A stretch of DNA of 64,000 nt from Hoeflea phototrophica DFL-43 (GTDB lineage: Bacteria > Pseudomonadota > Alphaproteobacteria > Rhizobiales > Rhizobiaceae), in assembly GCF_000154705.2 (NCBI RefSeq), contig NZ_CM002917.1:886461-950460 (forward strand), written 5' to 3'. Below, piece by piece: positions 8,922 through 17,731 of this stretch. The translations under genes were made by a program, and so were the position numbers. The notes under the pieces were generated by a model. It saw nothing but the letters and a program-made list of their open reading frames with translations. It was not told the origin of the DNA and made no database searches. Each line of letters starts with the position of its first letter. The first letter of the stretch is position 1.

Positions 8922-9830
8922 CTACCCCCAGGTGCTTTCCAGAAGGCTGAAAAGAGCCGACACCACCGGAGTGTCTTTGCGGCGTTCCAGCGTGGCGATG
9001 CTGAGGCAGGCCGGGACTGAGACCGAGTTGCACACCGCAATGCCAAAGGACTGCCTTTGGTGAAGGGCGATCGATTCACGGCACAGGCTCAGACCGACGC
9101 CTGCACGGACCATTTCCAGCATCGAAGCTTCCTGGTCGACCAGTGCAACGACATTCTGCTTGCAGCCGTGTTTCTCGAAGATGGTCGCTAGCAACCGGTT
9201 GTGTACCGAGACCTCGGGCGTTCCGATCCATGGCAATTCAGCCAGGTCACTCCAACTGGCATTCTCAACCCGCCCCTGCCAGCCGGCTGGTGCGATCACA
9301 CGGTAGGAAAAATCGGCAAGTTTTTCGGCATGGACCGGTTCGTCCCCATCGTGGTGATCGAAGGTTTCCGGTGCGCTGAGGTAAAAGCCTGCATCAATCC
9401 GGCCGCGTTTGATCTGATTGAGAATGTCGCCACTGACACCGTGAATGAGCTCTGTGGTGATGTCCGGATACTCATCCCTGAGTTGGCCAAGCAATCGGCC
9501 AAGGCGAATGAACTCGGGGTCAACGATGGTTCCGATCTTCAATTTGCCTTCAACGCGCCCCAGCTGCAGGCGGGCGCTGCGGTGGAACTCGTTCATCGCT
9601 GCCAGCACCTGCTCCGCCTTCTGCAAGATCGCGGCGCCATCCTGGGTGATCTGAAGGCCGGTGGCGGTTCGGCGGAACAGCGTGATCCCGGTCTCCTCGC
9701 TCAGCCGTTTTAGCTGATGGCTGACCGCGGGCTGGGTCAGATTCTGGATTTCGGCTGCCTTCGACACGCTGCCTTCACGTGCGACCGTGACGAAGGCCTG
9801 AAGGGTGCTGATGTTTGTAAATCGGTCCAT
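8922..9830 (-). CDS. LysR-family transcriptional regulator
   Basis: A 302-residue LysR regulator. The N-terminal winged helix shows FVTVAREGSVSKAAE followed by TQPAVSHQLKRL, with a periplasmic-binding-protein-like effector domain from about residue 90. It ends 16 bp from the convergent amidohydrolase gene and is transcribed divergently from the GMC oxidoreductase gene. The 209-bp region 9831-10039 between them should hold its operator. An imperfect ATC-N9-GAT dyad at 9846-9860 is the only candidate I see. By the usual LysR arrangement it would control the GMC and CoA-transferase genes; the phenylpropenoate operon already has its own MarR gene. Confidence 0.85.
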   Translation of the reverse strand: MDRFTNISTLQAFVTVAREGSVSKAAEIQNLTQPAVSHQLKRLSEETGITLFRRTATGLQITQDGAAILQKAEQVLAAMNEFHRSARLQLGRVEGKLKIGTIVDPEFIRLGRLLGQLRDEYPDITTELIHGVSGDILNQIKRGRIDAGFYLSAPETFDHHDGDEPVHAEKLADFSYRVIAPAGWQGRVENASWSDLAELPWIGTPEVSVHNRLLATIFEKHGCKQNVVALVDQEASMLEMVRAGVGLSLCRESIALHQRQSFGIAVCNSVSVPACLSIATLERRKDTPVVSALFSLLESTWG

Positions 9831-10039
9831 ATAAAAAACACTAATATCGTAATGTGTGATTTGTCATTGGATTTTTCAGATCAGCATTTCTAGTGTCGTG
9901 CCTGTTCGCGGACTGGGAGGACGCGAAAAGACACTCCGATCAGCGCTCCGGACTTCTGTCATGATACGCGCGTATGGTTTGTCCATTGCTCCTCCTTTCT
10001 AACAGGGCTCCGAAAAGGGGCATCAAGCAAAGGGGCGTC

Positions 10040-11704
10040 ATGCCTGATCAAGACACGAGTTTCGATTATATCGTGATTGGTGGTGGCTCAGCGGGTTGCC
10101 TGCTGGCAAACCGGCTGAGCGCCGATCCGGCGAACCGTGTGCTCCTTCTGGAAGCGGGCAAACCCGACACCTATCCGTGGATCCATATTCCCGTTGGCTA
10201 TCTCTATTGCATCGGCAATCCGCGTGCGGACTGGATGTATTCCACCGAAGCCGACAAGGGGCTCAACGGACGCAGTCTTCGCTACCCCCGTGGCAAGACG
10301 CTGGGCGGCTGCTCCTCGATCAACGGCATGATCTACATGCGCGGCCAGGCACGGGACTATGACAATTGGGCCCGCCAGAGCGGTGAGGACGATTGGAACT
10401 GGGAGAATGCGCTGGCCGATTTCAAGGCGCACGAAGACCACTACAAGCTCGACGATGGAGCTGATCCCGCCACCGGGAGCAACAGCCGCTTTTCCGACAT
10501 GCATGGCCATGGCGGGGAGTGGCGCATCGAAAAGCAGCGGCTGCGCTGGGATGTGCTCGACAGCTTTGCTGACGCTGCGGTCGAAACCGGGATCGATAAG
10601 ACCGATGACTTCAACGGCGGCGACAATGCGGGCGTCGGCTATTTTGATGTAAACCAACGCTCCGGCTGGCGCTGGAACACCTCAAAGGCATTTCTGCGGC
10701 CGGCAAAATCTCGGCCGAACCTCACCGTCTGGACCGAGGCACAGGTCGAGAAGCTGACCCTGGAAACGAAGGCGGATGGTTCGCTTCACTGTGCCGGCGC
10801 CGTGGTCAATCGCGCCGGCCGGTCCGTGTCGGTCAAGGCCCGCCGCGAGACAGTGCTTTCGGCTGGAGCGGTCAATTCCCCGCAAATCCTGCAGCTGTCG
10901 GGCATCGGTCCTGCGGCGCTTTTGAAGTCTCACGGGATCGAGGTGATCAAGGATGCGCCGGTGGGTGAGAACCTGCAGGACCATCTGCAGATCCGTGCCG
11001 TGTTCAAGGTCAAGGGTACGCCGACCCTGAACACGCTTGCAAACAGCCTGCTCGGCAAGGCGAAGATCGGGCTGCAATATCTGCTCAACCGCTCCGGCCC
11101 GATGAGCATGTCGCCCAGCCAGCTCGGTGCGTTCACCCGCTCCGATCCCGACCGCGCCCACGCCAATCTTGAATATCATGTGCAGCCCTTGAGCCTTGAG
11201 GCCTTTGGCGAAGATTTGCACGAATTTCCCGCCATCACGGTCAGCGTCTGCAATCTCAATCCAACCAGCCGCGGTCGTGTGCAGATCAGATCTGCCGATT
11301 TCCGCGATGCGCCGAAAATATCGCCCAACTATCTTGCAACCGAAGAAGACCGGAAGGTTGCCGCCGACAGCTTGAGGCAGGTTCGCCAGATCATGGCACA
11401 GCCTGCGATGCAGGCCTATCAACCACAAGAGTACAAGCCCGGAATCGAGTATCAGAGCGATGAGCAGCTGGCCAAGCTCGCCGGGGACATCGGCAGCACC
11501 ATTTTCCATCCGGTCGGCACGGTGAAGATGGGGCGCGTTGATGACCCGAGCGCAGTGCTTGATCCGCATCTCCGGCTCAAGGGTGTGAACGGCCTGCGCG
11601 TTGTGGACGCCAGCATCATGCCCGAGATTACCAGCGGGAACACCAACTCTCCGACCCTCATGATCGCGGAAAAAGCCGCGCGCTGGATGCTGTCAGCTCA
11701 GTAG
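10040..11704 (+). CDS. GMC-family FAD-dependent oxidoreductase (choline dehydrogenase-like)
   Basis: A 554-residue glucose-methanol-choline oxidoreductase that oxidises a primary alcohol with FAD. The dinucleotide motif VIGGGSAGC is near the N-terminus, the second GMC signature region is around [12 protein letters not shown], and the C-terminal catalytic pair is H490 in HPVGTVKMG plus N in SGNTNSPTL. The ATG at 10040 is chosen: AGGGG lies 5 bp upstream, and the FAD motif then sits at its usual distance from the N-terminus. The frame could also be read from 9974. It forms a unit with the downstream CoA-transferase. The alcohol substrate is not evident. Confidence 0.85.
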   Translation: MPDQDTSFDYIVIGGGSAGCLLANRLSADPANRVLLLEAGKPDTYPWIHIPVGYLYCIGNPRADWMYSTEADKGLNGRSLRYPRGKTLGGCSSINGMIYMRGQARDYDNWARQSGEDDWNWENALADFKAHEDHYKLDDGADPATGSNSRFSDMHGHGGEWRIEKQRLRWDVLDSFADAAVETGIDKTDDFNGGDNAGVGYFDVNQRSGWRWNTSKAFLRPAKSRPNLTVWTEAQVEKLTLETKADGSLHCAGAVVNRAGRSVSVKARRETVLSAGAVNSPQILQLSGIGPAALLKSHGIEVIKDAPVGENLQDHLQIRAVFKVKGTPTLNTLANSLLGKAKIGLQYLLNRSGPMSMSPSQLGAFTRSDPDRAHANLEYHVQPLSLEAFGEDLHEFPAITVSVCNLNPTSRGRVQIRSADFRDAPKISPNYLATEEDRKVAADSLRQVRQIMAQPAMQAYQPQEYKPGIEYQSDEQLAKLAGDIGSTIFHPVGTVKMGRVDDPSAVLDPHLRLKGVNGLRVVDASIMPEITSGNTNSPTLMIAEKAARWMLSAQ

Positions 11705-11740
11705 CATCATCCGGCTGTTTCCGTTTTTCCTGGAGGAATA

Positions 11741-14251
11741 ATGCGCACTTCATTTTCCAAGCTGCCTTTGACAGGTGTCAAAGTGGTTGATTTCGGCCAG
11801 TACATTGCGGGCCCGGCGGTCGCAATGCTGCTCGGCGATCTGGGCGCCACGGTTGTGCACATCGATCCACCGGACGGACCGATGTGGCAGAGCCACGCCA
11901 ATGCAACGCTGATGCGCAACAAGCTGATCGTCAATCTTGATCTGAAAAGCGAAGATGGCCTGGAGAAAGCGCGCGCGCTGTGTGCCGAGGCTGACATCAT
12001 CATCGAGAACTTCCGCCCTGGCAAGCTCGCCAAGCTCGGACTCGACTTTGCCACCATGCGCGAAGAACGCCCCGAACTGATCACGGTCTCGCTGCCCGGC
12101 TTTGCATCCAACGATGATGAGCGGCGCGAGCTGCGGGCTTTTGAAAGCGTGATCGCTGCGAGTTCCGGCGTCTTTACCGATATGGGCCTGAACCGCGTTC
12201 TGATGGGGCTGAGCCCGTCATTCTCGCCATTGCCGCTGGCTTCTGCCTATGCGTCGCAAATAGCTGCGTCCTCGACCGTCCTGGCACTGCAGTCGCGGCA
12301 GCTGACCGGTCTGGGTGATCAGATCGAGGTGCCGCTTGCCGCCGCGGTGATGGAGGGACTTTGCTACAACTCGATCAAGGTCTCGGACATGCCCGAGCGC
12401 TATCTCACGCAGCGCGAAATCGAGATCGAGCGCCGGCGGGTCGAAGGCCTGCCGATGAACGTCTCCTATGAAGATCTCCAGGAACTGCTCGATCCGTTCT
12501 TCCGCAGCTACATGTGCAAGGACGGGCGGATGTTTTATGTCGTCTGCCCCAGCCACAAGAACCATGCGCGCCGCTGCCTTCAGGTGCTGGGCATCTATGA
12601 CGAAATGGTCGAGGAGGGGCTGACCGAGGAAGAGGACACTTACAAGCCGCAGTCGGAATGGTCGTCAGACACCTCGCTTGGGGTCTACCCGATGCCGAAG
12701 TTCTGGGCCGACAAGCTCGCCGCCCGGATGAAAGAGGTGTTCATGACCCGCACCTCGCATGAATGGAACCGGATGTTTGGCCGTGCCGGAATACCGGGCG
12801 CCGCCCAGCGCTGGCTGCAGGAGTGGGTCAACGATGAATATGCCGAGATGTCGGGACTGATGATCGATGTCGACGATCCCGAACTGGGCCCGATGACCCA
12901 GCCCGGTCCGGTGGTCTGGATGGAGGAGAGCGGCGAAGAGTCTCTCGAACCCAAGCCGCGCCGTTGGGTCGAGTTTGACGAAGCCCTGAAAGTCCTGCGC
13001 AAGATCCGGACCGAAATTCCCGAGCCCTCGGAAGGCGTTACGCAGGAAGGCTGGCTCTCTGGTGTCCGGGTTTTGGATCTGTGCAACGTCATCGCCGGCC
13101 CGCATTCAGCAAGCTACCTGGCGCGCTTTGGCGCCGAGGTCATCAAGCTTGATCCGGCCAAGCCTTATTATGATAGCTGGAATACGGTGGTCTACGGCTT
13201 GAGCCAGGGGCGGGGCAAACGCTCGATCCTGGCGGACATAAAATCCGAACATGGCCGCAAGGTCTTCGAGGACCTGGTCAAGACGGTTGACGTGATCGTC
13301 TGGAATGCGCCCGATACCCAGATCAAGCGCATGGGGCTGGATGCCGAAAGCCTGCGCAGGCTCAATCCCGATGCGCTGTTTTGCAAGCTGGACTGCTTCA
13401 GCGGTGTGCGCCGTGGAACGCGGACCGACTATATCGGTTATGACGATCTGGTGCAGGCCATCACCGGCATCATGCTGCGCTTTGGCGGTGCGATGGACCG
13501 CCCGGAGGAACATGCGCATGTCGGCACGATCGACGTGATGTGTGGCTTCGGCGGGGCTCTCGCTGTCGCGACTGCGCTTTACCAGAAGCACCGCTTTGGA
13601 CGGATCGGCCGCGGCCGCACCTCGCTCAATGCCAACAGCGGCTTGCTGCAAGTGCCGTTCTGCTACGACTATGACGGGCGCAGCCTGTATGACGAGCCGT
13701 CCGGACCCGAGGCGATTGGGTATGGGCCGCTGAGCCGGTTCTACAGCACGGCCTCAGGCATCTACATCCTGCTGAGCGCCTATGAGACTGACATACCACG
13801 GTTTCGCAATGCCGAAGGGCTTGAGGAGCTGCCCGATATTGCCGAAGAGGACCGCGCCGGTTTTCTCGCCGCCGCGTTTCAGTCACAGCCGGCAAGCGAA
13901 TGGGTGGAGCGGCTCAGAGCGGCGGATATCGGCTGCGCTATCTGCGACAACATCGACGCATTGCGCGCGCAGAACACCCGTGAAGCCGATGGCACACCCG
14001 GCACACAGAACGGCAGCTACTCCTTTTCTGTCTACCGGGATCATCCCAGCGGCCACGAAATCATCCAGCTTGATCCCTATGCGGTGCGGAGCCAGCGCGG
14101 CCGCGTTTTCGCGCTGCCACCGACGGAGAAATTCGGCACATCGACCCGCGCGATCCTGCGCGAGCTCGGATATGCCGAAAAGGCCATCGAGACCGTCCTC
14201 AAGACCGGGCAGATCAGCGAAAGCTGGAGCAAGGAATATCTGCCAAGCTGA
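11741..14251 (+). CDS. tandem (fused) CaiB/BaiF CoA-transferase, class III
   Basis: An 836-residue protein made of two complete CaiB/BaiF (formyl-CoA transferase-type) modules, about 1-430 and 440-836. Each starts with the hallmark VVDFGQYIAGP or VLDLCNVIAGP. Family III enzymes move CoA between carboxylates through an aspartyl-anhydride. The catalytic aspartate region reads IGYDDLVQAITG in module 2 but AFESVIAASSG in module 1, so module 1 has Glu where Asp is expected. It therefore looks asymmetric, with one catalytic and one perhaps structural half. GGAGG precedes the start. It is the partner gene of the GMC oxidoreductase, 36 bp upstream. Confidence 0.85.
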   Translation: MRTSFSKLPLTGVKVVDFGQYIAGPAVAMLLGDLGATVVHIDPPDGPMWQSHANATLMRNKLIVNLDLKSEDGLEKARALCAEADIIIENFRPGKLAKLGLDFATMREERPELITVSLPGFASNDDERRELRAFESVIAASSGVFTDMGLNRVLMGLSPSFSPLPLASAYASQIAASSTVLALQSRQLTGLGDQIEVPLAAAVMEGLCYNSIKVSDMPERYLTQREIEIERRRVEGLPMNVSYEDLQELLDPFFRSYMCKDGRMFYVVCPSHKNHARRCLQVLGIYDEMVEEGLTEEEDTYKPQSEWSSDTSLGVYPMPKFWADKLAARMKEVFMTRTSHEWNRMFGRAGIPGAAQRWLQEWVNDEYAEMSGLMIDVDDPELGPMTQPGPVVWMEESGEESLEPKPRRWVEFDEALKVLRKIRTEIPEPSEGVTQEGWLSGVRVLDLCNVIAGPHSASYLARFGAEVIKLDPAKPYYDSWNTVVYGLSQGRGKRSILADIKSEHGRKVFEDLVKTVDVIVWNAPDTQIKRMGLDAESLRRLNPDALFCKLDCFSGVRRGTRTDYIGYDDLVQAITGIMLRFGGAMDRPEEHAHVGTIDVMCGFGGALAVATALYQKHRFGRIGRGRTSLNANSGLLQVPFCYDYDGRSLYDEPSGPEAIGYGPLSRFYSTASGIYILLSAYETDIPRFRNAEGLEELPDIAEEDRAGFLAAAFQSQPASEWVERLRAADIGCAICDNIDALRAQNTREADGTPGTQNGSYSFSVYRDHPSGHEIIQLDPYAVRSQRGRVFALPPTEKFGTSTRAILRELGYAEKAIETVLKTGQISESWSKEYLPS

Positions 14252-14350
14252 AGCTGGCAATGCAGTTTTCAATTGGGGTGAATGGACACCGAAGGCCCGG
14301 TTTTGAATTCGCCCGTGCATCCGGGTCGAACGTGACAGGTTCGCGATAAG

Positions 14351-15070
14351 CTAACCCCGCAAAGCATCCGCCAGCGAGAGTGGCGGCCTGTTCGGGTCGT
14401 TCAAATTCAATCCCGAATGCAGATCGACAATATGGCTGCGCATGATTTCTTCCGCCGCAGCCGGGTCGCGTTGCTCGAAAGCCTTCATCAATGCGTGGTG
14501 AGAATGGCTTTCGCAGGTGGTGTCGGCCCGGCGCCAGTAAAGTGCGATGATCAAGGAGGATCGCGAAATCAGGGAGCGGATGACGTCGGTGAAGACGTCA
14601 TGTCCGGCAATGTCCGCAATCTTGAGATGGTATTCGCCCGACAGCGACAATGCCCGGCCCTTGTCCCCCGAATCCATCGCCGCGTGCTCTTCTTCGATAT
14701 GGAGGCGCAAGGTTTCAATCGTCTGGTCCGTCATTCGCTTGGCTGCCATGGCGGCAACCCGGGGTTCGATCAGGCCGCGCGCCTCGAAAACCTCATGCGC
14801 CTCCTTCGGAGTCGGACTGGCGATGAACGCGCCGCGATTCTTTTCGATGGAGACAAGCTGTGAATGGGCCAGGGCCTGCAGCGCAGCGCGCACAATGGTC
14901 CGGCTGACCCCGAAGATCTCACCGACTTCATCCTCAGACAGTTTGGTGCCCGGCGCGATCTTGTGTTCAAAAATCGCACGTTGAAGACCAGCAACAACCA
15001 TGTCCGACCGGCTTGCCGCGCCTGTGGGCCCATGCGGCTCGCCTTGGGTTGTGCGTAGAGCTCTGATCAC
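14351..15070 (-). CDS. GntR-family regulator, FCD (FadR) subfamily
   Basis: A 239-residue GntR/FCD protein. The winged helix covers about residues 25-90, with KLSEDEVGEIFGVSRTIVRA as core. The all-helical FCD ligand domain follows, with its likely metal-binding histidines in EEEH, SGEYHLKIA, SHHALM and RSHIVD. It is divergent from the polyamine-type ABC operon, and the shared upstream region contains three palindromic sites (15144-15189) that it probably binds. Such regulators usually repress and are released by a carboxylate or amide ligand. Control of the ABC-racemase operon is inferred. Confidence 0.85.
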   Translation of the reverse strand: MIRALRTTQGEPHGPTGAASRSDMVVAGLQRAIFEHKIAPGTKLSEDEVGEIFGVSRTIVRAALQALAHSQLVSIEKNRGAFIASPTPKEAHEVFEARGLIEPRVAAMAAKRMTDQTIETLRLHIEEEHAAMDSGDKGRALSLSGEYHLKIADIAGHDVFTDVIRSLISRSSLIIALYWRRADTTCESHSHHALMKAFEQRDPAAAEEIMRSHIVDLHSGLNLNDPNRPPLSLADALRG

Positions 15071-15143
15071 CGCTGCATGCCTGAAACACCTTAGAATCTT
15101 GAGGCCTATTTATAGAATTCGTCACCCGACTTGGCAACGCAAA

Positions 15144-15189
15144 ATTGTATACAATAATTAGGCTTATTGTATAAAAAATTGGCTACAAT
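15144..15189. promoter_or_regulatory. three GntR-type operator copies (ATTGTATACAAT family)
   Basis: ATTGTATACAAT at 15144-15155 is a perfect 12-bp palindrome. ATTGTATAAAAA at 15166-15177 matches it at 9 of 12 positions, and ATTGGCTACAAT at 15178-15189 at 10 of 12. The array lies between the divergent GntR gene and the sigma-54 promoter of the ABC operon. Centre spacings are 22 and 12 bp. Sequence and placement fit the GntR protein encoded at 14351-15070; the binding itself is inferred. Confidence 0.6.
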
Positions 15190-15267
15190 TTAGGCAGGTC
15201 CCATGTCCATTGCTGAGGGTGAGATAAAATATCATGAAAAATCAATAGTATATAAATTTCGAGAGTC

Positions 15268-15283
15268 TGGCACGCTGCTTGCA
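15268..15283 (+). promoter_or_regulatory. sigma-54 (RpoN) promoter
   Basis: TGGCACGCTGCTTGCA matches the -24/-12 consensus TGGCAC-N5-TTGCW at every fixed position. It lies 30 bp before the start of the ABC ATPase gene, so transcription would begin near 15295. This implies activation by an enhancer-binding protein such as NtrC and therefore nitrogen control. I did not see a convincing NtrC site in 15071-15267. Confidence 0.75.
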
Positions 15284-15313
15284 AAACCCAAACGGTAGGC
15301 AAGGAGCCAGACC

Positions 15314-16318
15314 ATGATGGACAAATCCGCAGCAGAGCTGATTTCAGTAACAAAATCCTATGGCCAATCGATTGCCGTTGACGAAATTTCGCTGAAGATC
15401 CCGGGTGCTTCCTACACCTGTCTTCTGGGGCCGTCAGGATGCGGGAAATCATCGACGCTGCGCATGATCGCAGGCCATGAGACCGTCTCCCGGGGCGACA
15501 TTCTGCTCGGGGGCAAGAACATCACCGATCTGCCGCCGGCCGGCCGCGGCACGGCTATGATGTTTCAGAACTATGCGCTGTTCCCGCATCTGAGCGTCGC
15601 CGACAATGTCGCCTTCAGCCTGAAAATGAAGGGCGTGGACAAGGCCGCACGTCTTGCCGAGTCGATGAAATTGCTTGAGCTGGTGGATATGGCAGGCTTT
15701 GCCGGTCGTCTGCCGGCACAACTCTCGGGCGGCCAGCAGCAGCGTGTCGCGCTTGCCCGCGCGCTGATCACCAATCCATCAATCCTGTTGCTTGATGAAC
15801 CCTTGTCGGCGCTTGACCCGTTCCTGCGTCTGCGCATGCGCTCCGAGCTCAAGCGGTTGCAGCGGGAGTTGGGGATTTCCTTCATTCATGTCACCCACTC
15901 CCAGGACGAGGCGTTGTCTCTGGCCGATCAGATAATCGTCATGAACAAGGGCAGGATCGAGCAGGTCGGCAACGCGCAGGATGTCTTCAACCGTCCGGAA
16001 ACCCAATTCGTGGCCCAGTTCATGGGCGGCCACAATGTCATGAGCGATGGTCAGTCTCACCTGGCGATCCGCTCAGACAAGATCAAGGTCGCCAGGACCA
16101 AGCCCAAGGGCGCCGCCGGGCTTAAGGCCGTTGTGCGCGAGATCGAGTATCTGGGAACCACCTTCTCCGTTGCCCTGAATGACGCTGCGGGCGTGGAAGG
16201 CTCCAACCCGATCAGCGTTACCATTCCCGACGCCCTCTTTTCCCAAGAACCTTTGGAGATCGGCCAGACGGTCTTTCTCAACTGGAAGCCGGACGACGCG
16301 CACCGTCTGGCGAACTGA
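15314..16318 (+). CDS. ABC transporter ATP-binding protein, spermidine/putrescine (PotA) type
   Basis: A 334-residue ATPase of a polyamine/iron-type importer. Walker A is GPSGCGKS, the Q-loop region MMFQNYALFP, the signature LSGGQQQR, Walker B ILLLDEP and the H-loop HVTHSQDE. A C-terminal TOBE-like domain occupies about residues 245-334. AAGGAG at 15301-15306 serves the start at 15314 or the adjacent ATG at 15317. It is the first gene of a six-gene operon behind the sigma-54 promoter. The substrate may be an amine or a cyclic ureide rather than a polyamine, given the racemase gene downstream. Confidence 0.85.
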   Translation: MMDKSAAELISVTKSYGQSIAVDEISLKIPGASYTCLLGPSGCGKSSTLRMIAGHETVSRGDILLGGKNITDLPPAGRGTAMMFQNYALFPHLSVADNVAFSLKMKGVDKAARLAESMKLLELVDMAGFAGRLPAQLSGGQQQRVALARALITNPSILLLDEPLSALDPFLRLRMRSELKRLQRELGISFIHVTHSQDEALSLADQIIVMNKGRIEQVGNAQDVFNRPETQFVAQFMGGHNVMSDGQSHLAIRSDKIKVARTKPKGAAGLKAVVREIEYLGTTFSVALNDAAGVEGSNPISVTIPDALFSQEPLEIGQTVFLNWKPDDAHRLAN

Positions 16319-16367
16319 ACCACGCCAACAACCAACACCATGCCAATCACCACCAAGGAGAATGAAT

Positions 16368-17660
16368 ATGACTAAGACGCCAAAATCCAACGCCATCAGC
16401 CGCCGGTCGATGCTCAAGGGCACAGCCGCAGTTGCAGGCACCGCCATCGGTTCGGGCGTAGTAACCGGGTTCCCGACCATCTGGGCGCAGAACATCAAGG
16501 ATGTGACCCTTCGCCAGTTCGGCACCGGGGTGTCCAACCTCAACGATGTTGCCAACAAGGTGAAGGAAGATCTGGGGTTCACTCTGGAGATGACCGCGCT
16601 TGATTCCGACAGCGTGACCCAGCGTGCCGCCACCCAGCCCAAGAGCTTCGACATCGCCGATATCGAATACTGGATCTGCAAGAAGGTCTGGCCGACAGGC
16701 AACCTGCAAGCGATGGACACATCCAAGATCACGAACTTCGACAAGATTGCGCCGATCTTCACCACCGGCAAGCTGACGCCGGAAAGCACCGTTGCTCAGG
16801 GCACTGCACCAAGCACGGTCGGCTTTGTCGATGGCAAGGATGGCACCTCGTTTGCCAAGGATGTCACCGGCTGGATGACCCTGATCCCGACCATCTACAA
16901 TGCCGACACGCTGGGCATTCGCCCCGACCTGATTGGCCGTCCGATCGACACCTGGGCCGAACTGCTCAACCCTGAATTCAAGGGCAAGGCCTCGATCCTC
17001 GACATCTCTTCGATCGGCATCATGGATATGGCCATGGTCTGCGAAGCCATGGGCGAAATCAAATATGCCGACAAGGGCAACATGACCCGCGAAGAGATCG
17101 ACAAGACCATCGGCATCTTCATGGAAGCCAAGAAGGCCGGCCAGTTCCGCGCCTTCTGGAAGTCCTTTGACGAAAGCGTCAACCTGATGGCGTCTGGCGA
17201 AGTCGTGATCCAGTCCATGTGGTCGCCTGCGATTACGGCCGTGAAGTCCAAGGGCATCCCCTGCGTCTACCAGCCGCTCAAGGAAGGCTACCGCTCATGG
17301 GGCGGCGGCATCGGCCTGTCAGCCAACCTCTCGGGCCTCGAGCTGGAAGCTGCCTACGAGTACATCAACTGGTATCTCTCCGGCTGGGTCGGTGGTTACC
17401 TGATGCGTCAGGGTTACTACTCCGCTGTTCCGGAAACCTCGAAGCTGTTCATGTCCGAAAACGAGTGGGGCTACTGGTACGAAGGCAAGCCAGCAACCGG
17501 CGACATCACCAGCCCGACCGGCGACAAGCTGGCCTCTGCCGGCGACGTGCGCGATGGCGGCTCCTACATTGACCGCATGGGCGCCGTTGCCTGCTGGAAC
17601 GCCGTTATGGACGAAAACCAGTACATGGTCGGCAAATGGAATGAGTTCATCGCCGCCTAA
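16368..17660 (+). CDS. ABC transporter substrate-binding protein, PotD-like, Tat-exported
   Basis: A 430-residue periplasmic binding protein of the polyamine-type cluster. The N-terminus carries a twin-arginine signal (SRRSMLKGTAAVAGTA) ending near IWAQ. Export in a folded state is therefore likely, which is common for this group in alphaproteobacteria. The ATG at 16368 is chosen because AAGGAG at 16355-16360 is then 7 bp away; the in-frame ATG at 16362 would be too close. The gene follows the ATPase by about 50 bp and precedes the two permease genes. A stable hairpin lies after its stop. Confidence 0.85.
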   Translation: MTKTPKSNAISRRSMLKGTAAVAGTAIGSGVVTGFPTIWAQNIKDVTLRQFGTGVSNLNDVANKVKEDLGFTLEMTALDSDSVTQRAATQPKSFDIADIEYWICKKVWPTGNLQAMDTSKITNFDKIAPIFTTGKLTPESTVAQGTAPSTVGFVDGKDGTSFAKDVTGWMTLIPTIYNADTLGIRPDLIGRPIDTWAELLNPEFKGKASILDISSIGIMDMAMVCEAMGEIKYADKGNMTREEIDKTIGIFMEAKKAGQFRAFWKSFDESVNLMASGEVVIQSMWSPAITAVKSKGIPCVYQPLKEGYRSWGGGIGLSANLSGLELEAAYEYINWYLSGWVGGYLMRQGYYSAVPETSKLFMSENEWGYWYEGKPATGDITSPTGDKLASAGDVRDGGSYIDRMGAVACWNAVMDENQYMVGKWNEFIAA

Positions 17661-17681
17661 GGCGAGGTCCCATCGCAATTC

Positions 17682-17704
17682 CCCGCGCCCATTCCGGGCG
17701 CGGG
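17682..17704 (+). other. intercistronic hairpin after binding-protein gene
   Basis: CCCGCGCCC and GGGCGCGGG form a perfect 9-bp stem around a 5-nt loop. No T-run follows, so it is not a standard terminator. Such structures behind binding-protein genes stabilise the upstream mRNA or thin out downstream transcription, giving more binding protein than permease. That role is inferred here. Confidence 0.6.
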
Positions 17705-17731
17705 ATCCCACCCCAGAAGGCCAGGTCGCAG

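Noticed and set aside
14252..14350. CCCGG...CCGGG pairing between the CoA-transferase and GntR genes as a bidirectional terminator.
   Set aside because: The loop would be about 20 nt and there is no T-run on either strand.
15071..15267. NtrC enhancer sites for the sigma-54 promoter.
   Set aside because: I looked for GCAC-N5-TGGTGC-like dyads and found none convincing. The activator may bind further away or may not be NtrC.
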